Positions 10,386 through 21,809 of a DNA stretch of 64,000 nucleotides are shown one piece after another. The DNA lies in assembly GCA_964019695.1 (NCBI GenBank), contig OZ026530.1, positions 41,104,944-41,168,943 of the forward strand, in the 5' to 3' direction. Within the stretch, counting starts at the first letter, position 1, and each line of letters begins with the position of its first letter. Made by a program: the position numbers and the translations under genes. The notes below the pieces were generated by a model that was not told the origin of the DNA, searched no databases, and worked only from the letters and a program-made list of their open reading frames with translations. Source of the stretch: Loripinus fragilis (taxonomy: Eukaryota > Mollusca > Bivalvia > Lucinida > Lucinidae).

Positions 10386-12216
10386 ACCGTTTTTCCATAT
10401 TAATCGAGGGGTTCCGGAAAAGGGGTACTCTATAAGTTATAAATGAAAGCGCGCCCTCTGGCGTCAAAATATATAGCATAGAAAGAAGCGCGGTATTACC
10501 GACAATATTCAATGCTTGTTTCCTGTCACTTTATTATGTTGTTGATGCTATTTACAGTTTACTTTGTATCATTTTTTAATTTTTCAGTAACATCCGTTGA
10601 TCCAAGCTGTTATCATTAGGCAATTCACATGATACAATGACATAATTTACGAAATAAAATTGCAAACTTAAAAAACTAAATTGGACACATAGAATTTCGG
10701 CGGAAAATCCCTTCCATACTCGTGTTCACAGCTTCGTCAGCGGCTACACTGATTATCAAATGGATTATTCTTAGATGCAAATCATTACTAAATGATTCAA
10801 GTTTGTAAGGTGAAAATTTGAATGAAATGCGTTCATACATTTTGATCTGACACACATAAACGTCAAGCGGACATAACTTTTCTGTTTGAGTATATATTTG
10901 TTAAACGAACGAAAGCGACGTACTATGTCAAAGTTGTAAGTTTGGTCACAAATATCTTGAATTATCTATTCTGCATGTACGATCTTTGTCCGGCCTTCTA
11001 GTCTAGTTTTTAGCGTATCCGACTATGGAACCAGATGACTATGGTTGATTTCCGGGTTTTCAGTGTAATGTTGTCTTCCCATTTAGCGTTTTAATGCTGA
11101 TAACTTTCTACTAGTAAAATGGAATTATCAATAAACAGAACTATATTTGCAAAAAGATGTACGACGAAGTGAAAGAAAACATGTTTGATATGAGTAACAT
11201 GAGAAATTAAATGCAAACGACGTACACTTAATAGAGTAAGTGTGTATGATCAGGAAATACCATATAGGCTGTAGCCCAGACCAGCGTATCTCGTAAAATG
11301 GTCATCGATGCTTACCCCGAAAGTAGCAAAGCTGATTTTTTGCACAAAGAATATTTGAACATTCGGTAATACAAAACCACTGTATAGCAATTCGTTGCGA
11401 ATTTCGAATTGTCGTATAAGTGACATTTGTATGGGAAGCCGTTTTCCTCTAAAAATCGCAATAATGATTTAAACGCGCTGTTAAACATGCTATCATAGCA
11501 AATGGGATTAGAAATGGTATTTATTCTGCCCCATATATACCATTGTATGTTAGGAGGAGGAGGAAACATATTTTGATTTGCCTTATGTTTAAAATCTAGC
11601 TTGAAACACAGACTGTCTATGCTATTCAAAGTTTGTGTTTGTTCGTTTCGATTCGTTAAGTAATCTTCATGACCAAAAGGAATATGAGAATTATGTTGTT
11701 ATTAGCCGAGAGGCAAATATGCTTGCAACACAAAGAAATAAAAATTGAAATAATATACTCATTAGTTAATCCATGTGGCAAGTACAAGCATAGGTACCCC
11801 ATCAACAAAAAATGAAAAAAAGAAACAGAAGAGTACAACAGCGTGACAATCATCATACACATGGCTACAAGAGGATAAGAAACTTTATCCAAATGACTAG
11901 CATAATAAACATGGTTAAGAAACAATATAACTAACATTTTCTAACAAGCAAGTAAGCACTGAACAGACGTAAACAATGCACACACCAATCCACAAATCAC
12001 TATAAAGAATGTGTTGTTTTCAGGTTATAATCACAGCCACTTGTACTCGTATAAATTGATTAAAGTCTATTTTTACAAAAAAAAAACTAATTCTTTCCAG
12101 TCATCCACGAGTCATCACCGGGCGGTGATCGAAGATTTCATGAAAAGAAAACAGAAATTAAAGGTATAATAGGTAAACTTAATTTTTGAACTACTGATGT
12201 CGTAATCTGCAACAAC
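10386..12216. other. No recognised gene
   Basis: AT-rich sequence with no frame I can assign. The word GTAAGTGTGTATGATCAGGA near 11235 matches the end of the second reverse-transcriptase-element subfamily (compare 35226), so a fragment sits there. GACGCCAGAGGGCGC occurs near 10450 (minus) and near 5775 (plus). Confidence 0.4.
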
Positions 12217-12500
12217 GAAAGTAAGAAAGGCGGCAAATATCAGGAATCGATACAATGAACTAACCTAGGATACCACATGGGAAAGTGACAAAAACACAAT
12301 TAAACGTCACAAACAAGAGCCAAGAGGTCAGTTCTTTCCCAGCAGGTGATCACAAGGCAGCAATGAACAGACGCGAAAGCATGACACAAAACATAAATAA
12401 CACAAATGACCAACAAAAGAAGTACCGCCTTCGAACGGTCCGTAATAATATTTTGCTGTAGGGTTTAAACCAGTTTCATAGTGCCAGTTTCAGCTGCATT
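12217..12500 (-). mobile_element. Diverged 3' fragment of the Penelope-like element
   Basis: Contains ATCAGGAATCGATACAAT, GGTCAGTTCTTTCCCAGCAG and AAGAAGTACCGCCTTCGAAC in the order of the intact module, with many substitutions and small deletions. An older insertion than those at 18.9 or 29.5 kb. It is followed by a T-rich tract from 12520 to 12660. Confidence 0.8.
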
Positions 12501-12943
12501 ATATATCCCCACCATAGTTTTTAATTGTGTTTTCATCTATTTTTGTCTTTGTCTTTTTCTTTTCCTATTTTTTTCTTTTCTTTTTTGCTACTTTATCTTT
12601 TTTTTTAGTTGTTTGTCCCTTTTTGACTATTTTATTCATTCTGAGCTTTGTATTTGATTTTAATGGACTTGTGCCTATGATTTGACATCTTTAAACAATT
12701 TTCTTCCTTTCAAAATGTTTTGATAATACATGTAAAACATACAAGTATGCCAAATTAAAGACCTCAAGCTTACAAAACTGCATACTTCATAAAATAAAAT
12801 TAATTAAATGTGTTGGAGAGCCATATATGACTTTTTAGATGTGAACAAGTAATATATGTACTTCAAACTATACTACAGACATTCAGGTATGCATACTATT
12901 TAAGTAAAATATGTATGAGAAGTTAATATTGTGCATCCAAATG

Positions 12944-13141
12944 AGGGAGCGCAGTGGCTCAGTGGTAGAGTGCTTGACTCGAGACCGAGGGGCTGCGGGT
13001 CCGAGCCTCACCAGCGTCACTGCGTTGTGGTCCTTGAGCAAGACACATTTATCCTAGCTTAGTACTGAATCAACCCAGGAAGATCCGTCCCTGTTTAACT
13101 GAAAGATTGTTGATGGGACGTAAAGAATCAAATCAAACAGA
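12944..13141 (+). mobile_element. Full-length tRNA-derived SINE with target-site duplication
   Basis: Head: A box TGGCTCAGTGGTAGAGTG and B box GGTCCGAGCC at normal spacing. Body: CCTTGAGCAAGACACATTTA, which resembles the conserved V-domain of V-SINEs, and a GGGACGTAAAGAATC tail region. It is flanked by an 11-bp direct repeat GCATCCAAATG (12933-12943 and 13142-13152), the mark of LINE-driven insertion. Two more copies lie at 49144-49252 and 55617-55823. Confidence 0.9.
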
Positions 13142-13152
13142 GCATCCAAATG

Positions 13153-15262
13153 CTGCTGCGGAGGTTCTGAAATTAACTTAATTGTTTATCCCTTGTTTTG
13201 ATTTTTTAAGATATAAAATGAAGATTTTTAATACACTTTGGTATTAGAAGCACTAAATCCATATATGGATACATTAGTATGTCGTTCAGGTAATGTTATA
13301 ACAGTATGCAAGTATGGAAAGTCTAGTTGCCATGGTGATTGTTTTATTATACCAGGTATGACAAATTAGTCCATGTTGTATTGTTGCTAGGCAACCGTCT
13401 ATAATTACGAATAAAAATTTCTGACCAGTTTTTAGGAAGAGAATTATAATGTTGTATCTAACAATCATCGTTGTTAATGTTTTAAGTCTTTTCTCTCAGC
13501 TTTATAATACAGAAGGTGTTGAAAATAAACATTCATTATTTTTGTCTTTAGATTCGCTTTGAGTACTTTGATGTGTCACGTGACTGAAATGAAGCATACT
13601 ACAATACACTTTTTACATTTTACACAATTAACATCACAAAATACACCCTTAACCACAGTTAATGCTTTTTTCAAGAGAATGGAAATAACAAAATTCATAA
13701 ATAAATTGGCCACAAACCTCTGTATTTATAGAAATGTGCTATTGTACATAATAACATTGGGTCAGTTGAACAATTTATTGTGATTGTTAAACATTATAAT
13801 ACACTAAATACTTTGGCATTCTACATTATAACATTTAATATATCCTTAAAATTAATTAAATACTATATGTATATAACATTTAATTGATGTATAGTGTGAC
13901 AGGACAAACAGAAGACCAACAGGTAAGCCACCAACGCTGCCCTCCACGTGTATTGATTTTTGAAATCGGTCAGCCGATTATAAATGTCAAAAGATCTTCA
14001 CGCTTTTCGCCCAATAGCTATATAATGAAACACAATGGTGTCATCCTATATAAACTTTATTTACATGTAGGCTTTAATCGCATACTTAGAAATAAGTAAG
14101 CAATCGTTTGGGATGGTACTTAACATTGCGATGTGTTTTTGCATATCTCCCCTTCCGGTTCGCCAAAACAATGCATTAAATAAAGCGAATCTATTTTACA
14201 GCCTATGTGCTCATATTCAAGGCCATCTTAAAGTGTCCATTCTTACGTGACAATACATTTTGTACTGTGAAATAGGCACACGTACGTCCCTCTACATACG
14301 CAAGCATTTTAAACGTGACCTGTTTGTAGGATAAGGAATGATCCCCAAAAATACGTTTTCATACCTTAGTGCGACGGCAGCCATATCGGATATCAAATCT
14401 TACGCAAACAGGCGGCAATGTAATCTTTGGACAGTTATGATGGGTTTGTGTAAAAATAATCAAATTGAGTCGTGGCAGATACAGATGAGAAAAAACGAAA
14501 CATTACGTTTTATCTGGTTACATATGGTACACACCATTGCATGCGTAATGCTAAAGTAACAGTTCTTTGAAATTGAAACTAATACTCAAAACATTTAAAA
14601 CAAACACATTGGCATTCCTGAACGGTAGTTTGATTTCAATTTGATAACACGTTGCTGAGATAATGGCGTTTGTATTAAACGCATGCATACATATGACGCA
14701 CATGGGCTACCATACTTTATTAGCTCTAGTGGCGTTATGCAATTCCGATGAGCTTGCTATACAGCGGTTTCTAATGCACCATATATACGTCTACAAATGT
14801 ATACTATAACAATCCTTGCTCCTTTCAGGGTAACCATTTTTGAATTTTTTCACCCTGGGCCCCAGCCTAACAATCACAAACTGCAGACAAACCCATGGCA
14901 CCGCAAGGAAGAGCAACACAACAAGTATAATGCACATGATGAAAAACTAACCAAAGCAACCAGCTCTTCCCTCCCCATCAAGATGATTGCAAAACCAGAA
15001 TAGACACAAAGTAATGCACCGCAAAACACAGAACAATAACAGAACCCCACAATGGGAACAACCCATTTGTCGCTGTTTGTTGCGACTAGTGTAAAAACGA
15101 TGGTTGTGTGATACCTTAATAGATTAACATGTAATCTATAAATATCGACAAATCTTGCCTACTGAAGAATTTTCGGACGTAAAGTCAAACATATTTGCAG
15201 ATAATAGTGACATTTCTCGCGTTTTAACTAGCATAATATTATTATCAGCGTCAACGTAAAAA
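13153..15262. other. No recognised gene; one transposon fragment
   Basis: AT-rich sequence without an assignable frame. From about 14870 to 15068 lies a fragment of the second Penelope-like subfamily: it shares CATGGCACCGCAAGGAAGAG, CCCCATCAAGATGATTGCAA and AATGGGA words with 25838-26372 and 35226-35460, in the same orientation. Confidence 0.5.
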
Positions 15263-15489
15263 TAATGTTTAAAACCAATGACAAAGTCCAAAACATAAAC
15301 ATTTCATGCAATTAAATCGCTTTAATAGCCCAAAAACAGTTTATGACATGTACTTTCTGCCAAATAGAGATCAAGTAATGTTTAAAACCAATGACAAAGT
15401 CCAAAACATAAACATTTCATGCAATTAAATCGCTTTAATAGCCCAAAAACAGTTTATGACATGTACTTTCTGCCAAATAGAGATCAAGT
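15263..15489 (+). repeat. Exact tandem duplication of a 113-bp unit
   Basis: Two head-to-tail copies (15263-15375 and 15376-15488) that I read as identical, each starting TAATGTTTAAAACCAATGAC and ending GAGATCAAG. Perfect identity in a region of diverged repeats means a very recent event, or an assembly artefact. Confidence 0.95.
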
Positions 15490-15927
15490 CAGCTTTTTTC
15501 TAGGTCAACAATGAAATTATAAGACTTTGTCTAATGACAATAAGTGTTACTCATGAACGTTTTATATTGAATTATGCACGACATTTGTTGAGATGAAAGA
15601 TAATATGTGTGGTGACCCTCAATTTTTTTTAAATGTATTGTGATTGCCCAAGAAATCGATATATAGAAAATCAAATGTTCAACGTCAGATTGTGTAATAA
15701 ATATATAATTTACCCTAACAACAAATCCTTTTTTGAGGAATTTCCAATTATATCATGCAGTATCCTCTTAGAGCTTTGATATAACATATAATTTTGCATA
15801 TTTTCTAGAAGGATTGAGGTCATGAGCAATATAAATCAAACTTAAAAGAAAGAACTTGGCTAAAGATAACAAGTATTTAAGCTTAATATTTAGGAAATAG
15901 GTCATTCTTTTATTAGCTTCAGTAGAC

Positions 15928-16972
15928 TACACTCAACAAAATTTCTAATTGGCCACTTTTTAAATTCATCATTTCTGACCAAGCGCTATTAACATTGAAA
16001 TGATTTTTTGGCTAAATATGTGCAGTTAAACGGGCAAAAGTTTAGCAGCTTTTCAGAAAAGTTGTCTTCAATCCACAGTTTTTTGGGTTAAAAATGCAAA
16101 AATATGATTTTTTGAGGGAAAATGGTTTTGAGTGAAGTTTTATATCAAATTTAAATGTTGCTGGTAATAAACTGGTGTATCAGACTTAAAAAAAACACCA
16201 AACACTTGAAATTTTGACTAAAGTAGATTTTTTACGCATTTTTTAGAATGTCACATTTTTCGAGATTTTTAAAATTCGTCAGTAGCTCATGCTAAAATTT
16301 TTGTATGCATTTTACTTTATCTGAACGAGAATAACCTAACAGACAAGAACTTGATTTTTGCATTTTTATAATGAAAAAAATTTCACTGCTGCTACGCACT
16401 TCCGGGTTGAGTGTAAAATTTAAAAAATCAATGTGACGGCACTTTGCTTTTTTCAATTTCCAAAATAAAACAAAGACGTCTAGTAGTAATGAACAAACGC
16501 TGAAAATTTCAATGTAGTGTCACAGATAATAAGTCGTACAGAACAGTGCAAACTTTCCGTGTAAATTGCATGCATAAAGCTGAATTCTATGATTTAGCTG
16601 CTGGTAGGGGTTGTCTTTATGCTATTACGTAACAGAAACGAGGAGTCCGAGTGAAGCAAATCGATTGAAGCTTATTCGTCTTAAATCACGGCAGTCAGAA
16701 ACATCTTCAAACAAACAAAATTACAAATGGATAGCGTCTTTGTTGAATATTTAATATTGTAGAAAAAATGTGACTTTTGGAAATGAGGGTTCCTTTACTC
16801 TAGCATCGTCTGTGCAAAAAGTATCAGTTATTTTTTTTAAATGAAATGACCTGCAGAGTCTTGCTAAAACCTTGGTTGGTTTATAGAAGCATGCGTTTTG
16901 TATAACCGAATCTTACTTTCAAAACTAGCGTTAAAATGTAAGGTGACCAATTAAAATTTTAGCTGAGTGCAT
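15928..16972 (-). mobile_element. 1-kb TIR element, copy 1 (intact-looking)
   Basis: The left end CACTCAACAAAATTTCTAAT and the right end, which on the minus strand reads GCACTCAGCTAAAATTTTAA, are inverted repeats of about 30 bp, continuing to a shared GGCCAC or GGTCAC word. Internal landmarks shared with four other copies include CCAAGCGCTATTA, GTTAAACGGGCAAA and AAGTGCG-type words. No frame longer than about 65 codons; non-autonomous. Orientation is opposite to the copies at 20.0, 31.9, 32.7 and 55.6 kb. Confidence 0.8.
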
Positions 16973-17609
16973 GTCCTTAAGTAGTACATAGAATAAATAA
17001 CATACATACTCAATGGGGATACATTGGAACATATTATCAGCTTTGCCCCATAAGCCCCACTCTCAAATTTGTGGATACGCATATGTTATATAATTCTTAA
17101 CTGCAATGAGATAGACATGATGATTTATTTTATACTTAGCAGTGAAATCAACTTTCTTTTTTTGACCGAAAACATCAAGTGTTGGTATGCATTTTCTAAA
17201 TTAGAACGTGACAAATACTTTGGTACCACTATTATTTGGGTTTGCTAAAATTTTTCGTTTTTGCATTTTCAGCACCTACTTTTTCAGTGTGTGCGACATT
17301 GCATGTAGCCTATAAAAGTAAAAAATAAAAAGAAAATTTACTTCTCATTAGTAAATGCCAAATATATTTCATCTCGTGAGTTGAAAACATCGTAATTTAT
17401 ACTCGTGCTACGCACTCGTGAAAATGTTGATGTATTCAACGCACTCGATGAAATGTATTTGGTATTCACCTCAAAAAAGTAAATATCCTCTATTTATATA
17501 TCAGATTGAGCTATATTCACTCAGGCCACAATGCCAATGTGATCCTCATGTCTTCTGTTTTGTTATAAGATTTATCAACTGTGAAAGAACGTTTTCTACC
17601 TAGATGTGT

Positions 17610-18120
17610 TTTGCTGAAGTTATGTGTAACCTAAGAACTTTCTCGCAAGTTTAAGAAACAGCTTGTAAATTATTTTAACGCAGTATTTGCATTAAGAGGT
17701 GTATATTAATTTCTCTTGAATGCAGAATGTTATTCATTATCATTATTGTTTATTTAAGGGCAATTGCGGGAAATACTTCCCGCATTAAGATCTTTTTAAT
17801 TTCTTGCATACAGTTTGTTTTATGTATGGACTGTCGATTTATGAAATAAAAATGATGTGTCACCATGCTCGATTTTTCATAATCTGACATTGAAGATTTC
17901 AGAATTTTACCAATTTTTCGAAAAAAACTCAACTCCTTAATATTAAGTTAAAATAGTAGTAATCGCCACCCAGCTTCTTTATTTTAATTACAATTATTAC
18001 TCACGACATCAAGCTTTATAGGAAAAGTAAAATCATATTTGTTTTCCCAAGCCGTGACAAGATACTGAAAGATATATTTTGGTTATTCCCCCAAAATAGG
18101 AATACGATTTTTAGATTAAA
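17610..18120 (+). repeat. Dispersed repeat leading into the 183-bp satellite
   Basis: The part 17620-17760 resembles 22310-22490 (shared ACTTTCTC(G/A)CAAGTTTAAG word). The part 17790-18120 resembles 49490-49790 (shared GCATACAGTTTGTTTTATG). The satellite at 18129 and its single counterpart at 49.8-50.0 kb follow in the same order, so the satellite is an internal part of a larger dispersed element. Confidence 0.65.
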
Positions 18121-18128
18121 TTGTATAT

Positions 18129-18866
18129 TAAAAAATCTGGCATTAACAATCTCAAATTTTTGTTTTTATTTCATAGACTTTTATATAACCTTTTAGAAAA
18201 ACGAATAAAAATTGGGGGTCACCAGACTAATTTTCTTTCAGGAGACCAAAATTTACCCCTACCCCCACATATTTTGAGAATAATTCAATATAAAACGCTA
18301 TGGAGTGTACTTTTAAAAAATCTGGCATTAGCAATCTCAAATATTTGTTTTTATTCCATAGGCTTTTATATAACATTTTAGAAAAACGAATAAAAATGGG
18401 GGTCACCAGACTAATTTTCGCCCAGGAGAGCAAAATTTACCCCTACCACCACACATTTTAAAGATAATTCAATATAAGACGTTATGGAGTGTACTTTTAA
18501 AAATCTAGCATTAACAATCTCAAAGTTTTTTTTTATTCCATAGACTTTTATATAACCTTTTAGAAAAACGAATAAAAATGGGCTTCACCAGACTAATTTT
18601 CGTTTAGCAGAGCAAAATTTACCTACCCCCACATATTTTTAGGATAATTCAATATAAAAAGTTATTGAGTGTACTTTTAAAGATCTGGCATTAACAATCT
18701 CAATTTTTTGTTTTTATCCCATAGAATTTTATATATTACCTTTTAGAAAGATGAATAAAAAATGGGGGTCACCAGACGAATTTCCGCTCAGGAGAGCAAA
18801 ATTTACCCCTACCCCTCACATATTTTGAGGATAATTCAATATAAAACGTTTTGGAGTGTACTTTTT
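18129..18866 (+). repeat. 183-bp satellite, four copies
   Basis: Four copies begin at about 18129, 18314, 18497 and 18677, each with ATCTGGCATTAACAATCTCA or a variant, CATAGACTTTTATATAACC, GGGGTCACCAGAC and TTTACCCCTACCCC, and end with GGAGTGTACTTTT. Unit lengths are about 180-185 bp. A lone diverged unit occurs near 49810-50015. Short frames inside are chance products of the repeat. Confidence 0.92.
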
Positions 18867-18916
18867 GTCATTTATATTAATTTGTATTACTGGTAGGAAG
18901 TAATTGATAATTATAA

Positions 18917-19285
18917 AAGTAAGTAATGGTGCAAAGATCAGGAATCGATACAATCAAGTACCACACCTGACCCAGGATACCAATGGGAAAGTGACAAACT
19001 CACAGAAGACACCACAAACGAGAGCCAAGAGGTCAGCCCTTTCCCAGCAGGTGACCACAAAGCACATATAAACAGACGCACACAAAACATAGCAAACACA
19101 AGACAGAACAAAAACATAAAAGATCCACAAAAGAAGTACCGCCTTGGAACGGTCAGTAAAGTATTTTACTGGAGGGCTTAAACCGGTTTAACGGCGCCAA
19201 CCTCACCCTTAATTCAGATGTGGATCAAGACACATAGATATTTGGTTTGCATGAAAGACCCCTAACTTATCAATGCATCATCATA
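18917..19285 (-). mobile_element. 3' fragment of the Penelope-like element
   Basis: A well-preserved 369-bp 5'-truncated copy of the 3' module. On the + strand it runs from AAGTAAGTAATGGTGCAAAG to about CTTATCAATGCATCATC. It ends at a point 50 bp further in than the copies at 26.9 and 29.5 kb. Confidence 0.9.
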
Positions 19286-19328
19286 TAAAGCTGAAAAAAG
19301 AAGAAAAAACAACAACAATGTTTAATAG

Positions 19329-19805
19329 TTGCCCACCCAGGAATCGATCCTGGTCCGCTGGTTTAAGAGTCCAACGCGCTAACAACTAGGCTACAAGGGC
19401 AGATCGTGCGCCGCCCAAATTAACCGTATATATTGGACACACAATCCAAGTACCGGCCATATACGTATTCGCATACACGGTATACGCTTGATAATATTGT
19501 ATATGTAATGAATTCGCCAGATCTATTTTTATCAGTGTTTGGTACTGAGACGACCATTTATAAAAACGGGTCAATAGATATTTCGGACACATTTTAGTTA
19601 CTTTTTTGTCCAGAAAATGCGGAAACATCCACCAGACGTAAACGTATCTCAACCCCGTATTGATGCAAATTTGAAAATGGTCGAAAGACGGGACCAAGAC
19701 AACTTTTTCCGTTTCCCGCCGCAGGAATGATGCGCGTGGACAATACCCGAAATTGCCCTTAAACAATGAAAAAATAACCGAACAAACAAAACTGTTGTTA
19801 GAACT
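19329..19805 (-). repeat. tRNA-Lys(CTT)-like sequence joined to a conserved 400-bp body, copy 1
   Basis: On the minus strand 19402-19329 reads as a tRNA-like unit: A-box-like GTAGCCTAGTTGTTAGCGC, anticodon arm GTTGG/CCAGC around CTT, T arm CCAGG/CCTGG closed perfectly, and acceptor ends TGCCC/GGGCA. The adjoining 19405-19760 matches 50200-50500 by words such as TCAATAGATATTTCGGACAC, ATGGTCGAAAGAC and GACAACTTT. That partner also begins with a tRNA-like unit. A 140-codon minus-strand frame covers the body, but its counterpart at 50 kb is not open in that frame, so I do not call it coding. Confidence 0.6.
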
Positions 19806-19960
19806 CATTAAGTCTTTACTTTCGCTGTTGGAAGGTAAACCAGCAAAATGTCATGTCAGTTGCATGATGTTTATGCTTGTTTCAAACTAATCATGTTATC
19901 TTTAAGCTCTATTTATGGTGATATAAGAAATGTGTCAGCACATCTAACTCTGGAAACTGC
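19805..19960 (+). repeat. Left part of an older repeat split by the 1-kb TIR element
   Basis: Matches 22530-22660 (AGTCTTTA, CAGCAAA, TGTCA, TTTAGCTCT-like words in order). The rest of the repeat resumes after the inserted element, at about 20780-20885, and matches 22660-22760. Confidence 0.6.
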
Positions 19961-20780
19961 ACTGAAACGATGTTATAAGTGGCCACTTTAAAGTTCGTGT
20001 GCCTGTTAAGAAAATAAAAAAATCTCTCTTACAAGATTTTAAAGCTATGAAAAAAACTAAGGCTTTGTCGAAATGATCTCATTTTTTATTGACAGGTAGA
20101 TCTTGCAAAGACGAAGTCGGAGAAAAGGTACCCTCATTTCAAAAATATTTCTCAGATACGTTATTATCCATTTACATTGTAATTAGTTTCAAGCTGTTAA
20201 TAACAGCTGTGATTTAAGATGAAAAAGAATCAAAAGTTTGAATATGCGTCACTGTTCTACTGTATCTACCTACATGTGTCATTTAAATGATCTTTTATGT
20301 TTCACTTTAAAACCGGAAGTGGACACCAGTCTTTAAAACGTATTGTTAGAAAATGTGTTGATCAAAATGTATTGCGTTTGGTCTAACATAGTCACATTAA
20401 ATAAAACACATGCAACGATTTTAGTATTTGCAGCTGATGATTTTCAAAAATATTGGAAAATGCAGAAATTGAGATTTAAAAAAAAAACACACACATAAAA
20501 AATCGGTCATATTAAGCAAAAAATAAAGTGTTTGGTGTCTTTAAGTCGGCTATATGGGTTTGTAATCACCTGATTTTCAATTCGATGAAAACTGCTCTCG
20601 AAACGCTTAATTTCTTCAATAAACTGATTTTTGCATCTTTTAATCCAAAAATTGTGAAGTGATAGAAAACTCTTCTAAAGCATCGCTTAACTTTAGTCCA
20701 TTGGAATTCATCCACTATCATTAGCGCTTAGTCAGAAAAATGAAAAGGAAAAGTGGCCACTTAGAACTTCGGTTCTGTGT
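19961..20780 (+). mobile_element. 1-kb TIR element, copy 2 (about 0.8 kb)
   Basis: The left end near TATAAGTGGCCACTTTAAAG and the right end, minus strand TCTAAGTGGCCACTTTTCC, are inverted. It shares AAAGGTACCCTCATTTCAAA with 32873 and ACCGGAAGTG with 56357. It sits inside an older repeat whose uninterrupted form is at 22530-22760. No coding frame. Confidence 0.75.
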
Positions 20781-20967
20781 AGTTTGAGCTCGGCTTCATC
20801 TCATATCCACCTGTTGCAAGTTTAGACCAGAAACCTGAAGGGTAGACATAGCGATTTAATTGGACCAATAAAAATGGGTAAATGTAGCATTGTGTTACAA
20901 ATTAGATCTACACATTAGATGCATGTAATTAATACGCCATTCTCTCAGCCTTCGAATGTCTGTCTTT

Positions 20968-21258
20968 GTGAGGTTGGCGCCGTTAAACCGGTTTAAGCCC
21001 TCCAATAAAATATTTTACTGACCGTTCCAAGGCGGTAATTCTTTTGTGGATCTTTTATGTTTTTGTTCTGTCTTGTGTTTGCTATGTCTTTGTGCGCGTC
21101 TGTTTATATGTGCTTTGTGGTCACCTGCTTGGAAAGGGCTGACCTCTTGGCTCTCGTTTGTGGTGTCTAACTGTAAGTTTATCACTTTCCCATTGGTATC
21201 TTGGGTCAGGTGTGGTACTTGATTGTATCGACTCCTGATCTTTGCTCCCTTACTTATT
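20968..21258 (+). mobile_element. 3' fragment of the Penelope-like element
   Basis: 5'-truncated at GTGAGGTTGGCGCCG and runs to the terminal GATCTTTGCTCCCTTACTTA. Mildly diverged. Its end lies 90 bp upstream of the acceptor of the first recognisable host exon. Confidence 0.9.
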
Positions 21259-21348
21259 TTAATGGGCGAGTGTATTCCGATATGTATTTTCTGACTACAA
21301 TAAGCAATTCATTTACTGTGTAGCATAAGAAACTTGGACTGTTTTCAG

Positions 21349-21459
21349 ATTGTTTGTATTTGTTTGTTGCTCTGTGTTTATGCGTTGACCTGTGACGGAG
21401 GCTACATACAGAAAGGACCATCCGGTTGCTATTACAGTCGTCGACAATGTGAAGCTAAG
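21349..21459 (+). CDS. Exon: signal peptide and first Cys-rich part of lectin/sushi gene
   Basis: A 37-codon exon bounded by the acceptor GACTGTTTTCAG (ends 21348) and a donor after AAG (GTTGGT, 21460), a non-consensus but usable site. The first half is a hydrophobic, Cys-containing stretch (IVCICLLLCVYALTC) that looks like a signal peptide core ending near the CDG residues. The second half has the spaced pair GCYYSRRQCEAK. No Met lies in this exon, so the start codon must be in an upstream exon not identified here. Phase 0 at both ends, matching the exon at 25225. Supported by splice signals, frame and a similar Cys pattern in the next exon; the join itself is inferred. Confidence 0.6.
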
Positions 21460-21809
21460 GTTGGTACAAAGGGATTCAATTATAAACAAACACATAGAGT
21501 TGTATTCCTTGGCAGTGTTATAATGTCACGAATTTATAAATCTTGTTTGATGCTCAACTGGAGAAATGCTCTATAGAATTATATTTTTTTATTAGGGACA
21601 GCTAGACCATTTTGTATTCTGGTGGGTGAGTAGCTGTTTTTTCCATTAGATTAAACAAGATTTTCTTAGGCAAAGTGAAAGCATTTATTTTTGTAACCAT
21701 AGAAAGTGTTATAATTGCTATTAGGCCCTATACGTAAGTTTAACTTTTTTTCAACAAGTAACAATATCTTACTACATAGATAGATAATTCGATACCAGTG
21801 CGCAGTTAG

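Noticed and set aside
19329..19402. A functional tRNA-Lys gene
   Set aside because: The acceptor stem has mismatches at its inner end and the anticodon loop has nine bases unless repaired; it is tied to a repeat body.
19386..19808. A 140-codon minus-strand frame, the longest in the window apart from the reverse transcriptase
   Set aside because: It lies in the tRNA-linked repeat; the homologous sequence at 50.2-50.5 kb is not open in that frame, and there is no known domain.
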